From Paenarthrobacter sp. Z7-10 (GTDB lineage Bacteria; Actinomycetota; Actinomycetes; Actinomycetales; Micrococcaceae): a stretch of 63,268 nt of DNA. Shown here piece after piece: positions 28,629 to 37,577 of this stretch (its first letter is position 1; every line of letters begins with the position of its first letter). The DNA lies in the NCBI RefSeq assembly GCF_026932795.1, contig NZ_JADPVH010000019.1:1-63268 (forward strand), read 5' to 3'. Both the position numbers and the translations under genes were made by a program. The notes under the pieces were generated by a model. The model saw only the letters and a program-made list of their open reading frames with translations. It had not been told where the DNA came from and did not search any database.

Positions 28629-30218
28629 GTGACTGTGCCCAGCCAACTGAACCAGCCGAGGACACCGGCGCTGCAGCCGGTGACCGCCGCGGCGCCCCAG
28701 CCGCCGCGGCGTCCCGGTGCCGGTAACCGGACCGGTCCCTCCATCGGGCTTGGCCGCCAACTGCTCCGCCGCAAACCCTTGGGCCAGATGGTCCACGAGG
28801 CGGGATCCGGCTCCGACGGAAGGAAGCTGATCCGCAGTTTCGGTGTGCTGCAGCTGACCATGATCAGCATCGGCGCCACTCTCGGGACCGGCATCCTGGT
28901 GATCCTGGGCGACTCGGTGCCCCTCGCCGGTCCCGCGATCTGGATTTCCTTCGTCATCGCGGGACTGGCAGCCCTGCTCTCCGCTGTCTCGTACGCCGAG
29001 ATGGCGGGGTTGGTCCCGGTGTCCGGCTCCAGTTACTCCTACACCTATGCCACCCTTGGGGAGGGAATGGCTTGGATCTGCGGCTGGTGCCTGGTGCTCG
29101 AGTACGCAGTCTCCGTGGCCGCCGTCGCCGTTGGTGCGGGCCAGTACGTCAACGAAACCGTGTCAGCCTTCGGGCTCAGCCTGCCCGATGCCATCTCGCA
29201 ACCCCCCGGCTCTGGCGGGGTATTCAATCTGCCGGCCATGGTGATTGTGCTGCTGGCCATGGCCTTGTTGGTGCGCGGCGCCAAGGAAAGCGCCTGGATT
29301 AATACCGCCATCGTGATCATCAAAATCGTCATCCTGCTGTTCTTTTGCGCGATCGCGTTCAGCGCGTTCAACTCCGGCCACTTCGCACCCCTGATGCCGA
29401 TGGGTGCCGCTGGCGTGTCCGCCGCCGCGTCCCGGGTCTTCTTCTCCTACATCGGCTTTGATGCCGCCTCCACCGCCGGCGAAGAGGCGCGCAATCCGCA
29501 GCGGGATCTGCCGCGCGCCATTATGCTCTCCATGGTCATCGTCACCACACTTTACGTCCTGGTGGCCGTCGCGGCAGTCGGCGCCCGGGAATGGACATGG
29601 TTCGAAGGAACTCAGGCCGCACTGGTGCAGATCCTGCAGGAAATCACGCACCAGCCGTGGATCGCCGTCGTCTTCTCCGTGGGTGCGGTGCTGGCCATCG
29701 CCAGCATCGTGCTGACAGTCCTGTACGGACAGACCCGGATCCTGATGTCGATGTCCCGCGACGGACTTGTGCCGAAGGTCTTCGGCCGAATTTCCGCCCG
29801 GACCGGCACCCCGGTGACCGGAACGCTGATCGTGGGCATCGTGGTGGCCCTCACCGCCGGCCTGATCCCGCTGGGGGCGCTGGCCGATGCCACCAGCATA
29901 GGCACCCTGTTCGCTTTCGGGCTGGTCAACTTGGCGGTGATTTACCTGCGCTCCAAGCGACCGGAACTCAAACGCAGCTACCGCGTTCCGCTCTATCCGC
30001 TGACCCCCATCCTGGGCTCGCTGATGTGCATCTACCTGATGATCAACTTGGGCGGTATCACCTGGCTGGTCTTCGCCGGCTGGATGCTGGTGGGGTTCGC
30101 GGCCTACTTTGGCTACGGCCGCCGGCATTCGAAGGTGGCGCAGTTGAGCACCGAGGAGTACCGTGTGCTGGCCACCAGCACGTTCGACGACGAACCCATG
30201 AAAGTTGGGCAGCGATGA
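28629..30218 (+). CDS. APC-family amino acid permease
   Basis: A 529-aa amino acid/polyamine/organocation transporter with about 12 membrane segments. The family hallmark IGATLGTGILVILGD is in helix 1, and EEARNPQRDLPRAIMLS follows helix 6. The N-terminal 75 residues are hydrophilic. GTG 28629 is the start, with TGGAAG 6-7 nt upstream. Its stop overlaps the davB start as ATGA, so it is co-translated with davB and most likely imports lysine. Confidence 0.9.
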   Translation: MTVPSQLNQPRTPALQPVTAAAPQPPRRPGAGNRTGPSIGLGRQLLRRKPLGQMVHEAGSGSDGRKLIRSFGVLQLTMISIGATLGTGILVILGDSVPLAGPAIWISFVIAGLAALLSAVSYAEMAGLVPVSGSSYSYTYATLGEGMAWICGWCLVLEYAVSVAAVAVGAGQYVNETVSAFGLSLPDAISQPPGSGGVFNLPAMVIVLLAMALLVRGAKESAWINTAIVIIKIVILLFFCAIAFSAFNSGHFAPLMPMGAAGVSAAASRVFFSYIGFDAASTAGEEARNPQRDLPRAIMLSMVIVTTLYVLVAVAAVGAREWTWFEGTQAALVQILQEITHQPWIAVVFSVGAVLAIASIVLTVLYGQTRILMSMSRDGLVPKVFGRISARTGTPVTGTLIVGIVVALTAGLIPLGALADATSIGTLFAFGLVNLAVIYLRSKRPELKRSYRVPLYPLTPILGSLMCIYLMINLGGITWLVFAGWMLVGFAAYFGYGRRHSKVAQLSTEEYRVLATSTFDDEPMKVGQR

Positions 30219-31918
30219 CAGTCGCCACCGACCCGCAGCAGCCACCGCAGCCGGGCGCGGCGCCGATTACGATGCTGAACCCGGATTTTCCCTTCAGCTA
30301 TGACCACTATCTGGCGCATCCGGCCGGACTTGGCTGGGTTCCAGCGGAGCTCCATGGCACCGAAGTCGCCGTGGTGGGTGCAGGGCTGTCCGGATTGGTG
30401 ACCGCCTATGAACTGATGAAAATGGGCCTTAGGCCGGTGCTCTATGAGGCGGATCAGCTCGGTGGCCGACTGCGCACAGCCAGTTTCCCGGCCGCACCGG
30501 AGGTGGTGGCGGACCTGGGTGGGATGCGTTTCCCGGTTTCCGGCCGTGCCTTTTATCACTACGTGGACAAGCTGGGGCTGGCGACGGCGGCGTTCCCTAA
30601 TCCGCTCGCGGACGTCACCTCCAGCACTGTCATCGAACTGGGTGGGGCCGCGCATTACGCCAAAACCACGGCGGAACTGCCAGAATTCTTCCATGAGGTC
30701 GCCGCAGCATGGAAAGCGGCGGTGAACGACGGCGCCCAGTTCGCCGAAATGCAGGAGGCAATCCGGACCCGGAATACCGGTCGGATCAAGGCGCTTTGGA
30801 ATGCCTTGCTGCCGGAGTTGGACGAACAGACGTTCTACGGCTTCATCGCGCAGAGCGCATCCTTCCAGGAGGCCGGCTTCGCGCACCGCGAGGCCTTCGG
30901 CCAGGTTGGCTTCGGAACCGGCGGCTGGGACACCGACTTCCCCAACTCGATCCTGGAAATCCTGCGCGTTGTCTCTACGGACGCCGACGACGGCCATCGC
31001 TCGCTGGTGGGCGGAGCGCAACGCCTGCCCGAAGCACTTTGGCAACATTCGCCGTCGGACATCTCGCCGTCGGAGATGGTGCATTGGCCCGCCGGCACCT
31101 CGCTGGCCTCGCTGCACAATGGTTCTCCACACGGGGCGGCAGCGAAAATTTCACGCGAACCGGACGGCTCCCTTCGGGTCCAGGAACGCTGGGGCCGGAC
31201 CGCCAGCTACCGCGCGGTGGTGACCACCTGCCAGTCGTGGCTGCTCTCCACCCGGATCCATACCGAGGAAGCGCTGTTCGCACCAGAAATGTGGACGGCC
31301 ATTGAGCGCTCGCACTATATGCAATCCTCCAAGACGTTCGTGATGGTGGACCGGCCGTTTTGGAAGGACATCGATCCGGAAACGGGCCGCGATGTGTTGT
31401 CCATGACGCTGACGGACCGATTGAATCGGGCGACGTATTTGCTCGACAATGGACCGGACAAGCCGGCCGTCATCTTGCTCTCTTACACCTGGAACGACGA
31501 CGCGCTGAAGTGGCTGGCGCTTTCGGCGGAGGAACGGGTGGAACTGATGCTGCATTCGCTCAAGCAGATTTACCCGAAGGTGGACATCGCCTCCCACATC
31601 GTCGGCCAGCCGATCACGGTGTCCTGGGAGGCGGACCCGAACTTTATGGGAGCGTTCAAGGCCAACCTGCCCGGGCACTACCGTTACCAGCAGCGACTCT
31701 TTACACACTTCAAACAGGACGCGCTGCCCGTGTCGCAGCGTGGCATTTTCCTGGCTGGGGACGACGTGTCTTTCACCGCCGGCTGGGCGGAGGGCGCCGT
31801 GACGACCGGGCTCAACGCGGTGTGGGGCGTGCTGGCGCATCTGGGCGGAAGCTCGGCACCGGAAAATCCCGGGCCCGGCGACCTGCTGAATGAGCTGGGA
31901 CCGGTGCCGCTGGACTGA
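30215..31918 (+). CDS. davB: L-lysine 2-monooxygenase DavB-like flavoprotein
   Basis: A 567-aa FAD amine oxidase-family enzyme. The nucleotide-binding motif is VAVVGAGLSG (51-60). Segments such as LNPDFPFSYDHYLAHPAGLG, ADLGGMRFPVSGRAFYHYVD, FGQVGFGTGGWDTDFPNS, MQSSKTFVMVDRPFWKD, AGDDVSFTAGWAEGAV and the ending NPGPGDLLNELGPV closely match what I recall of Pseudomonas DavB. That enzyme oxidatively decarboxylates lysine to 5-aminopentanamide. The related tryptophan and phenylalanine 2-monooxygenases are alternatives. It overlaps the permease stop by 4 bp. Confidence 0.9.
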   Translation: MTVATDPQQPPQPGAAPITMLNPDFPFSYDHYLAHPAGLGWVPAELHGTEVAVVGAGLSGLVTAYELMKMGLRPVLYEADQLGGRLRTASFPAAPEVVADLGGMRFPVSGRAFYHYVDKLGLATAAFPNPLADVTSSTVIELGGAAHYAKTTAELPEFFHEVAAAWKAAVNDGAQFAEMQEAIRTRNTGRIKALWNALLPELDEQTFYGFIAQSASFQEAGFAHREAFGQVGFGTGGWDTDFPNSILEILRVVSTDADDGHRSLVGGAQRLPEALWQHSPSDISPSEMVHWPAGTSLASLHNGSPHGAAAKISREPDGSLRVQERWGRTASYRAVVTTCQSWLLSTRIHTEEALFAPEMWTAIERSHYMQSSKTFVMVDRPFWKDIDPETGRDVLSMTLTDRLNRATYLLDNGPDKPAVILLSYTWNDDALKWLALSAEERVELMLHSLKQIYPKVDIASHIVGQPITVSWEADPNFMGAFKANLPGHYRYQQRLFTHFKQDALPVSQRGIFLAGDDVSFTAGWAEGAVTTGLNAVWGVLAHLGGSSAPENPGPGDLLNELGPVPLD

Positions 31919-31979
31919 CGGCCCGACGCTGAAGGCACGCAAAGGTGGCCTGACGACGAAGGTCAGCTGAACAGGGCTC

Positions 31980-32091
31980 GGGTGAAAAAGGTGAGAGCAA
32001 TACGGCCGGGGCTGAAAGCCAAATGGAGAAGGCCTGGGTGAAAAAGGTGAGAGCAATGCGGCCGGGGCTGAAAGCCAAATGGAGAAGGCCT
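31980..32091. repeat. 56-bp tandem repeat x2 with partial third
   Basis: Units 31980-32035 and 32036-32091 differ at one base (ATACGG against ATGCGG). A diverged partial copy continues to 32106 and includes the purU stop codon. The array lies between the convergent davB and purU. Confidence 0.95.
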
Positions 32092-32103
32092 GGGTGACAA
32101 AGG

Positions 32104-32973
32104 TCAGTTGAAGACGACGGTCCGGTTGCCGTCCAGCAGCACCCGGTGCTCGGCGTGCCATTGAACCGCTGTCGCCAGGGTGCGGCCCTCGACATCCCGG
32201 CCGAGGGCCACCAACTGCTCAGCGGAGCGGCCATGGTCCACCCGGATCACCTCCTGCTCGATGATGGGGCCTTCGTCCAGGGCGGCGGTCACGTAATGCG
32301 CCGTAGCGCCGATGATCTTGACGCCGCGGGCGTGCGCCTGGTGGTAGGGGCGGGCGCCCTTGAAGGACGGCAAAAACGAATGGTGGATATTGATCGCCTG
32401 GCCGGCCAGCTCGGTGCACAGCTCATCGCTGAGCACCTGCATGTAGCGTGCCAGCACAACCAGTTCGACGCTGTTTTCAGCGATCAGGACACGCAGTGCG
32501 TCCTCAGCGTCGACCTTGGAGCCGGAGTTTACGGGGATGTAGTGAAAGGGCACTTGGTAAAAATCAGCCAGTCCCTGCAGCTCCCGGTGGTTGGAAACGA
32601 TGGCCGGAATATCAATCGGCAGTGTGCCGGAACGCTGCAGGAACAGCAGGTCGTTGAGGCAGTGGGCGGATTTGGAAGCCATGATCAGGGTGCGAACCGG
32701 TGCTCCGGCCCGATGCAAGCCCCAATCCATTCCGAAGGCCGAGGCCACCGGGGCGAGCTGGTCCTGCAGTGCCGCGAACGGCGTGGATGTTTCGACCGCG
32801 ACGCGCATGAAAAAAGTGCCCGTGACCGGACTGCCATACTGCTGGGAATCTGTGATGTTGCACCCCGCCTGCAGCAGCGCACCGGCCACGGCATGGACAA
32901 TCCCGGGACGATCCGCACAGGAGAGGGTCAGGACAAAGCCCGGAGTCGCCGTCGTACCTTCAATCGTTTTCAC
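32104..32973 (-). CDS. purU: Formyltetrahydrofolate deformylase PurU
   Basis: A 289-aa enzyme that hydrolyses 10-formyl-THF to formate and THF. An N-terminal ACT domain (FVLTLSCADRPGIVHAVAGA) is followed by a formyltransferase-like domain with VVLARYMQVLSDEL, NIHHSFLPSFKGARPYHQA and the Asp-containing TAALDEGPIIEQEV. GTG 32973 was chosen because a TAGCGT -10 box ends 7 nt before it and the ACT domain begins soon after; the frame extends to 33021. It is divergent from glyA-folD. Confidence 0.94.
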   Translation of the reverse strand: MKTIEGTTATPGFVLTLSCADRPGIVHAVAGALLQAGCNITDSQQYGSPVTGTFFMRVAVETSTPFAALQDQLAPVASAFGMDWGLHRAGAPVRTLIMASKSAHCLNDLLFLQRSGTLPIDIPAIVSNHRELQGLADFYQVPFHYIPVNSGSKVDAEDALRVLIAENSVELVVLARYMQVLSDELCTELAGQAINIHHSFLPSFKGARPYHQAHARGVKIIGATAHYVTAALDEGPIIEQEVIRVDHGRSAEQLVALGRDVEGRTLATAVQWHAEHRVLLDGNRTVVFN

Positions 32974-32980
32974 GGACCTA

Positions 32981-32986
32981 ACGCTA
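32981..32986 (-). promoter_or_regulatory. -10 box of a leaderless purU transcript
   Basis: Minus-strand TAGCGT ends 7 nt before GTG 32973 with no ribosome site between. A -35 box is not clear. Confidence 0.5.
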
Positions 32987-33022
32987 CCGGCAGAGGCAGT
33001 CCCTGAGCGGGCCCGTAACACG

Positions 33023-33052
33023 TTGGGCAGGCCGGGGGCGCTGTAATACAGT
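33023..33052 (+). promoter_or_regulatory. Promoter of the riboswitch-glyA-folD transcript
   Basis: TTGGGC (33023-33028) and TACAGT (33047-33052) are 18 nt apart. The start would fall at about 33058-33060, right at the first stem of the riboswitch. Confidence 0.5.
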
Positions 33053-33054
33053 TA

Positions 33055-33131
33055 AGGCGCTGCGACTGGCGTCAGGTGGACCACCATCGGGGAGCGGCGA
33101 AGCGGAAGACCACGGATCGTACGCCTGGGCC
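33055..33131 (+). promoter_or_regulatory. ZTP (pfl) riboswitch upstream of glyA
   Basis: The pfl consensus is recognisable. Stem P1 is CGCTGC (33058-33063) with GCGGCG (33094-33099). It encloses GACTGGCG, the hairpin GGTGGACCACC (33075-33085) and CGGGGAGC. After a variable spacer comes the conserved CGCCTGGGC (33122-33130), whose CGCC can pair with the GGCG of GACTGGCG as the known pseudoknot. This RNA class senses ZTP/ZMP, the AICAR purine intermediates, and typically controls glyA, folD and purH genes, as here. Confidence 0.9.
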
Positions 33132-33146
33132 GAGGGTCACGATGTT

Positions 33147-33174
33147 TCCACTGCGCTCGGAACTGCGCAGTGGA
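33147..33174 (+). terminator. Expression-platform hairpin in the glyA leader
   Basis: TCCACTGCGC (33147-33156) pairs perfectly with GCGCAGTGGA (33165-33174). A second small hairpin GGGGA-TGCG-TCCCC follows at 33183-33196. Neither has a U-tract, so control may be by Rho or by access to the ribosome site. Confidence 0.5.
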
Positions 33175-33268
33175 CACCCTTCGGGGATGCGTCCCCGGCC
33201 CTGCGGGAATCCGCCTGTCGACCGGTAACCTGACCTGTAGCAGTTCCCCCAGCCATCCAGGAGTCTTA

Positions 33269-34579
33269 GTGTCCATGCCTTCCAGCAGTACAGCGCCGTC
33301 CCCGTCAGCGCAGTCCGTGACCAATCTCCCGCTCGCCGAGCTGGATCCCGAGATCGCCGCCGTCCTGAAGGATGAATTAGGCCGCCAGCGGGGCACCTTG
33401 GAAATGATCGCCTCGGAGAACTTCGCCCCCCGGGCGGTGCTTGAAGCGCAGGGATCGGTCCTGACCAATAAATATGCGGAGGGTTACCCCGGCCGGAGAT
33501 ATTACGGCGGCTGTGAGTACGTTGATGTTGCGGAAAACCTCGCCATCGAGCGGGTCAAGGCCCTCTTTGGGGCCGAATACGCGAACGTGCAGCCACATTC
33601 CGGGGCCCAGGCCAACGCCGCAGCCCTTGCCGCCATGATTACTCCCGGTGAAAAGATCCTTGGTCTCTCGCTTGCCCACGGCGGGCACCTGACTCACGGC
33701 ATGAAATTGAATTTCTCCGGCAAGCTCTATCAGGTGGCCGCCTATCAGGTGGACCCCCAGACGTTCACCATCGACATGGATAAACTGCGCGAGCAGGCCA
33801 TTGCCGAGAAGCCGCAGGTCATCATCGCCGGCTGGTCCGCTTATCCGCGGCACCTCGACTTTGCCGCTTTCCGGTCCATCGCCGACGAGGTCGGCGCGCT
33901 GCTCTGGACGGATATGGCGCACTTCGCCGGGCTGGTGGCGGCCGGGCTGCACCCGTCCCCGGTTCCGTTCTCCGACGTCGTGACCTCCACCGTGCACAAG
34001 ACGCTCGCCGGCCCGCGCTCCGGCGTCATCCTGGCCAAGCAGGAGTGGGCAAAGAAAATCAACTCAAATGTGTTCCCGGGCCAGCAGGGCGGGCCCCTGA
34101 TGCATGTCATCGCGGCCAAGGCCGTAGCGTTCAAGGTGGCCGGTTCCGCCGAGTTCAAGGAACGCCAGGAACGGGTGCTGGAGGGTGCCCGGATCCTTGC
34201 CGATCGGCTGAATGCCGCAGACGTGGCGCAGGCCGGCGTCTCTGTCCTGACCGGCGGCACCGATGTGCATCTGGTCCTGGTGGACCTGCGCAACTCCGAA
34301 CTGGATGGTCAGCAGGCCGAGGATCTGCTGCATGGCATCGGCATCACCGTCAATCGAAACGCCGTGCCGTTCGATCCGCGCCCGCCAATGGTTACCTCCG
34401 GTCTGCGGATCGGAACGCCGGCCCTGGCCACCCGAGGTTTCGGTGCAGCCGAGTTCACCGAGGTTGCCGAGATCATTGCGGCCGCGCTGAAGGGTGGTGC
34501 GGATCTGGCGGCCCTGCGTCGCCGGGTGGAAAAGCTGACCGAGGACTTCCCGCTGTACCCCGGCCAGAAAGAATGGTGA
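33269..34579 (+). CDS. glyA: Serine hydroxymethyltransferase GlyA
   Basis: A 436-aa PLP enzyme that interconverts serine and glycine while loading THF with a one-carbon unit. Diagnostic text: [51 protein letters not shown] and the PLP-lysine region [20 protein letters not shown] 33269 has AGGAG 5 nt upstream; ATG 33275 two codons later is the alternative. The riboswitch lies in the leader and folD overlaps the 3' end. Confidence 0.97.
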   Translation: MSMPSSSTAPSPSAQSVTNLPLAELDPEIAAVLKDELGRQRGTLEMIASENFAPRAVLEAQGSVLTNKYAEGYPGRRYYGGCEYVDVAENLAIERVKALFGAEYANVQPHSGAQANAAALAAMITPGEKILGLSLAHGGHLTHGMKLNFSGKLYQVAAYQVDPQTFTIDMDKLREQAIAEKPQVIIAGWSAYPRHLDFAAFRSIADEVGALLWTDMAHFAGLVAAGLHPSPVPFSDVVTSTVHKTLAGPRSGVILAKQEWAKKINSNVFPGQQGGPLMHVIAAKAVAFKVAGSAEFKERQERVLEGARILADRLNAADVAQAGVSVLTGGTDVHLVLVDLRNSELDGQQAEDLLHGIGITVNRNAVPFDPRPPMVTSGLRIGTPALATRGFGAAEFTEVAEIIAAALKGGADLAALRRRVEKLTEDFPLYPGQKEW

Positions 34580-35529
34580 GCGCAATGGCGCACGCCACCC
34601 ACGCTGAAAGGGCTAAGACACCGCTGGGCACCCCAGTGGCCGCCCGGGTACTGGATGGAAAGGCGACGGCGGCAGCCCTGAAGGGTGAGCTGGCGAAGCG
34701 GATCGCGGTGCTGAAATCCAAGGGCATCACCCCCGGACTCGGGACGGTGCTGGTGGGGGAGGACCCCGGCAGTCAGTGGTACGTCAACGGCAAGCACCGC
34801 GATTGTGCCGAAGTCGGCATCGCCTCCGTGCGCCGGGACCTGCCGGCCGACATTAGCCAGCAGGATCTGGAAGCATTGCTGGATGAGCTGAACGCCGATC
34901 CGGCCACCACGGGCTACATTGTGCAACTGCCGCTGCCCGACCATATCAATGCCAGCGCAATCCTTGAACGCGTCGATCCGGCGAAGGACGCGGATGGGCT
35001 GCATCCAATCAACCTGGGCCGGCTGGTGCTCAATGTCCACTCCGCTGTGAACGCCCCGCTGCCCTGCACCCCGCATGGCATTGTGGAACTGCTGCTGCGG
35101 CACAAGATTGCCCTGACCGGCAAAAAGGTGCTGGTGATCGGCCGCGGCGTCACTGTAGGCCGGCCGCTGGCCCTGCTGCTGAGCCGGCGCTCCATCAACG
35201 CGACAGTGCTGCAGGCTCACACCGGAACCCTGGACCTGCCGGAGCTGCTGGCGATGGCGGACGTGGTGGTGGCAGCCGCCGGGTTCCCGGAGATGATCAA
35301 GGCCCACCAGCTCAAGGAAGGCGCGATCGTGCTTGATGTCGGCGTCAGCCGGATCGTGGATGAAGAAACCGGCAAATCCCGCATCGTGGGCGACGTTGAA
35401 CCCGCGGTCGGAGAGGTGGCCAGCTGGTTGTCGCCGAATCCCGGCGGCGTTGGCCCGATGACGCGGGCGATGCTGCTGGCGAACGTCGTCGAGGCCGCGG
35501 AGCGGCAGGCGGGCATCATCGTCGACTAG
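34573..35529 (+). CDS. folD: Methylenetetrahydrofolate dehydrogenase/cyclohydrolase FolD
   Basis: A 318-aa bifunctional enzyme that converts 5,10-methylene-THF to 10-formyl-THF using NADP. Family motifs: [18 protein letters not shown] with the catalytic lysine, [47 protein letters not shown] and [14 protein letters not shown]. The start is placed at ATG 34573, overlapping glyA by 7 bp; ATG 34585 would remove four residues. About 20 N-terminal residues exceed the usual family start. Confidence 0.95.
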   Translation: MVSAMAHATHAERAKTPLGTPVAARVLDGKATAAALKGELAKRIAVLKSKGITPGLGTVLVGEDPGSQWYVNGKHRDCAEVGIASVRRDLPADISQQDLEALLDELNADPATTGYIVQLPLPDHINASAILERVDPAKDADGLHPINLGRLVLNVHSAVNAPLPCTPHGIVELLLRHKIALTGKKVLVIGRGVTVGRPLALLLSRRSINATVLQAHTGTLDLPELLAMADVVVAAAGFPEMIKAHQLKEGAIVLDVGVSRIVDEETGKSRIVGDVEPAVGEVASWLSPNPGGVGPMTRAMLLANVVEAAERQAGIIVD

Positions 35530-35637
35530 CGCACGCCGCCTCCGTGCCGTGCCGGACCGTGGGTTCAAACCAGCCACACAGCACGGCCAGCGGCAACTGG
35601 TGACGGAAAAGGTCTTACGCTGTTCGAATCTGTGTAC

Positions 35638-35643
35638 TAGCCT
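35638..35643 (+). promoter_or_regulatory. -10 box of a leaderless ABC ATPase transcript
   Basis: TAGCCT ends 7 nt before GTG 35651, with no ribosome site between. Confidence 0.45.
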
Positions 35644-35650
35644 AAGCTGA

Positions 35651-36604
35651 GTGTCCCAAAACGTCTCACTAAATGCCCCGCACAAATTCGTCATCTCAGC
35701 TCATAACCTGACCAAGAAGTATGGCGACTTCACCGCCGTCGACGATATTTCCTTTGACGTCCCCGCCGGTGAATCGTTTGGCCTGCTGGGACCGAATGGC
35801 GCCGGGAAGTCCACCACCATGCGGATGATCGGCGGGGTTTCCCAGCGCACCTCCGGCACGCTGACCATCATGGGGCTGGATCCGGAACAGAACGGACCAC
35901 AGGTTCGGGCGCATCTTGGCGTGGTGCCACAGCAGGACAACCTGGACGAAGAGCTGCGGGTCCGGGACAACTTGATCGTCTACGGCCGCTACTTTGGCCT
36001 GCCGATGAGCTACCTGAATCCGAAGGCGGACGAGCTGCTCGCCTTTGCCCAGCTGACCGAAAAGGCGAAGTCCAAGGTGGATGACCTCTCCGGCGGAATG
36101 AAACGACGGCTCACCATTGCCCGCTCGCTGGTCAACGATCCGACCATCCTGCTGCTGGACGAACCGACTACGGGCCTGGACCCGCAGGCACGGCACATCC
36201 TCTGGGACCGGCTGTTCCGGCTGAAGGAGGCTGGAACCACCCTGATCCTTACGACGCATTACATGGACGAGGCGGAGCAGTTATGCGACAGGCTCGTGGT
36301 GGTGGACAAGGGCCGGATCATGGCCGAGGGATCTCCCGCTGCCTTGATCCGCCAGTACTCCACCCGGGAGGTCCTGGAACTGCGGTTCGGCTCGGCCCGC
36401 AACACCACAGTTGCCGCGGAACTGCAGGGGATCGGGGAACGCACAGAAACGTTGCCGGATCGGGTATTGATTTACGCACATGACGGTGAAGCCGCGATGG
36501 ACAGCGTGTCACAGCGCGGACTGCATCCGATCACGTCACTGATCCGCCGCTCCAGCCTGGAGGACGTCTTCCTCCGGCTGACAGGAAGGAGCCTCATTGA
36601 CTAG
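35651..36604 (+). CDS. NodI/DrrA-like ABC exporter ATPase
   Basis: A 317-aa ATPase with Walker A GPNGAGKSTT, signature DDLSGGMKRRLTIARSLVND, Walker B ILLLDEPTTGLDP and switch histidine in LTTHYMDEAEQL. The LGVVPQQDNLDEELRVRDN segment resembles NodI of lipooligosaccharide exporters. A C-terminal domain of about 90 residues follows the ATPase core. It is followed by two overlapping ABC-2 permease genes, forming one exporter. The cargo (lipid, glycolipid or drug) is unknown. Confidence 0.9.
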   Translation: MSQNVSLNAPHKFVISAHNLTKKYGDFTAVDDISFDVPAGESFGLLGPNGAGKSTTMRMIGGVSQRTSGTLTIMGLDPEQNGPQVRAHLGVVPQQDNLDEELRVRDNLIVYGRYFGLPMSYLNPKADELLAFAQLTEKAKSKVDDLSGGMKRRLTIARSLVNDPTILLLDEPTTGLDPQARHILWDRLFRLKEAGTTLILTTHYMDEAEQLCDRLVVVDKGRIMAEGSPAALIRQYSTREVLELRFGSARNTTVAAELQGIGERTETLPDRVLIYAHDGEAAMDSVSQRGLHPITSLIRRSSLEDVFLRLTGRSLID

Positions 36605-37577
36605 CAAGGAGACGCCGACCGGCGGTGGCTCCGTCGGCAGCGCGTCCCCGGGCGCGGAGCAGGACGGTGGTGGCTCCGTCGAGCACGCCGGTGTCGAACA
36701 CCTCGGCGCCGGGCACGCCGGTACGGAGCATGCCGAGTTCCAGTGGCACAGCAGCCTCAAGGTCCCGCACCCACCCGAAGTCTCCGCCGTGCGCGCCCGC
36801 CGCTACGGCTCGTGGTATTTCGCCGAGCACACGCTCCGGGTGATGCGCGGATATGCGCTGAGCCTGCTGATGTACAGCGTGGGACAGCCGCTGGCCTATC
36901 TGTTTGCGATGGGGGTCGGCTTGGCATCGCTGGTGAACACCAACGGCTCAGCCCAGTTTGGCGGGGTCGGTTATCTGACCTTCCTGGCCCCCGCGCTGGT
37001 GGCAAGCGGTGCGCTGATGTCCGCAACCGGGGAATTCATGTTCCCGATCATGTCCGGTTTCAAGTGGCGCCGGACGTTCTACGGCCCCCACGCCTCCCCG
37101 CTGGAGCCCGGGCAGATCGCCAACGGCCACATCATCGGCGTGACACTGCGGATTCTTGCTCCCACCGCCATCTACTTCGGCATTGTGTTGCTCTTCGGCG
37201 CCGCGGGCGGCCCGTGGGCTTGGTTGACTATTTTCACCGCCACGCTCTGTGCGCTGTCATTCGGCCTGCCGCTGATGGCCTACGTTGCCACAATCCAGAC
37301 CGACGCCGGCCAATTCGCGATCGTGCAGCGATTCATCGTCACGCCCCTGTTCCTGTTCTCTGGAACGTTTTTCCCGCTGACCGCGCTCCCGCTGTTCCTG
37401 CAGTGGATCGGCTGGCTGTCGCCGTTGTGGCATGCCACCGAGCTGGGCCGCGTGCTCAGCTATGGTTACGCAGAGCCGGCCTGGCTCACCGTGGTGCACG
37501 TGCTGTATATGCTTGCGGCGGCCGTGGCGGGCTGGCTTTTGTCCAGGCGTATTTTTGTTCGGAGGTTGGGCAAGTGA
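36597..37577 (+). CDS. ABC-2 (NodJ-like) exporter permease 1
   Basis: A 326-aa permease with six hydrophobic segments, for example YALSLLMYSVGQPLAYLFAM and VTPLFLFSGTFFPLTALPLF, the last being typical of ABC-2 and NodJ proteins. The likely start is TTG 36597, 8 bp inside the ATPase gene, because AGGAAGGAG precedes it by 5 nt. An N-terminal Gly/His/Glu-rich tail of about 50 residues contains a 15-aa imperfect repeat (GGTGGCTCCGTCG at 36624 and 36669). Its stop overlaps the next start. Confidence 0.88.
   Translation: MTSKETPTGGGSVGSASPGAEQDGGGSVEHAGVEHLGAGHAGTEHAEFQWHSSLKVPHPPEVSAVRARRYGSWYFAEHTLRVMRGYALSLLMYSVGQPLAYLFAMGVGLASLVNTNGSAQFGGVGYLTFLAPALVASGALMSATGEFMFPIMSGFKWRRTFYGPHASPLEPGQIANGHIIGVTLRILAPTAIYFGIVLLFGAAGGPWAWLTIFTATLCALSFGLPLMAYVATIQTDAGQFAIVQRFIVTPLFLFSGTFFPLTALPLFLQWIGWLSPLWHATELGRVLSYGYAEPAWLTVVHVLYMLAAAVAGWLLSRRIFVRRLGK

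Noticed and set aside
36597-36604. Frameshift or broken permease because no ATG starts the gene
   Set aside because: TTG 36597 with AGGAAGGAG 5 nt upstream gives an intact permease overlapping the ATPase gene by 8 bp.
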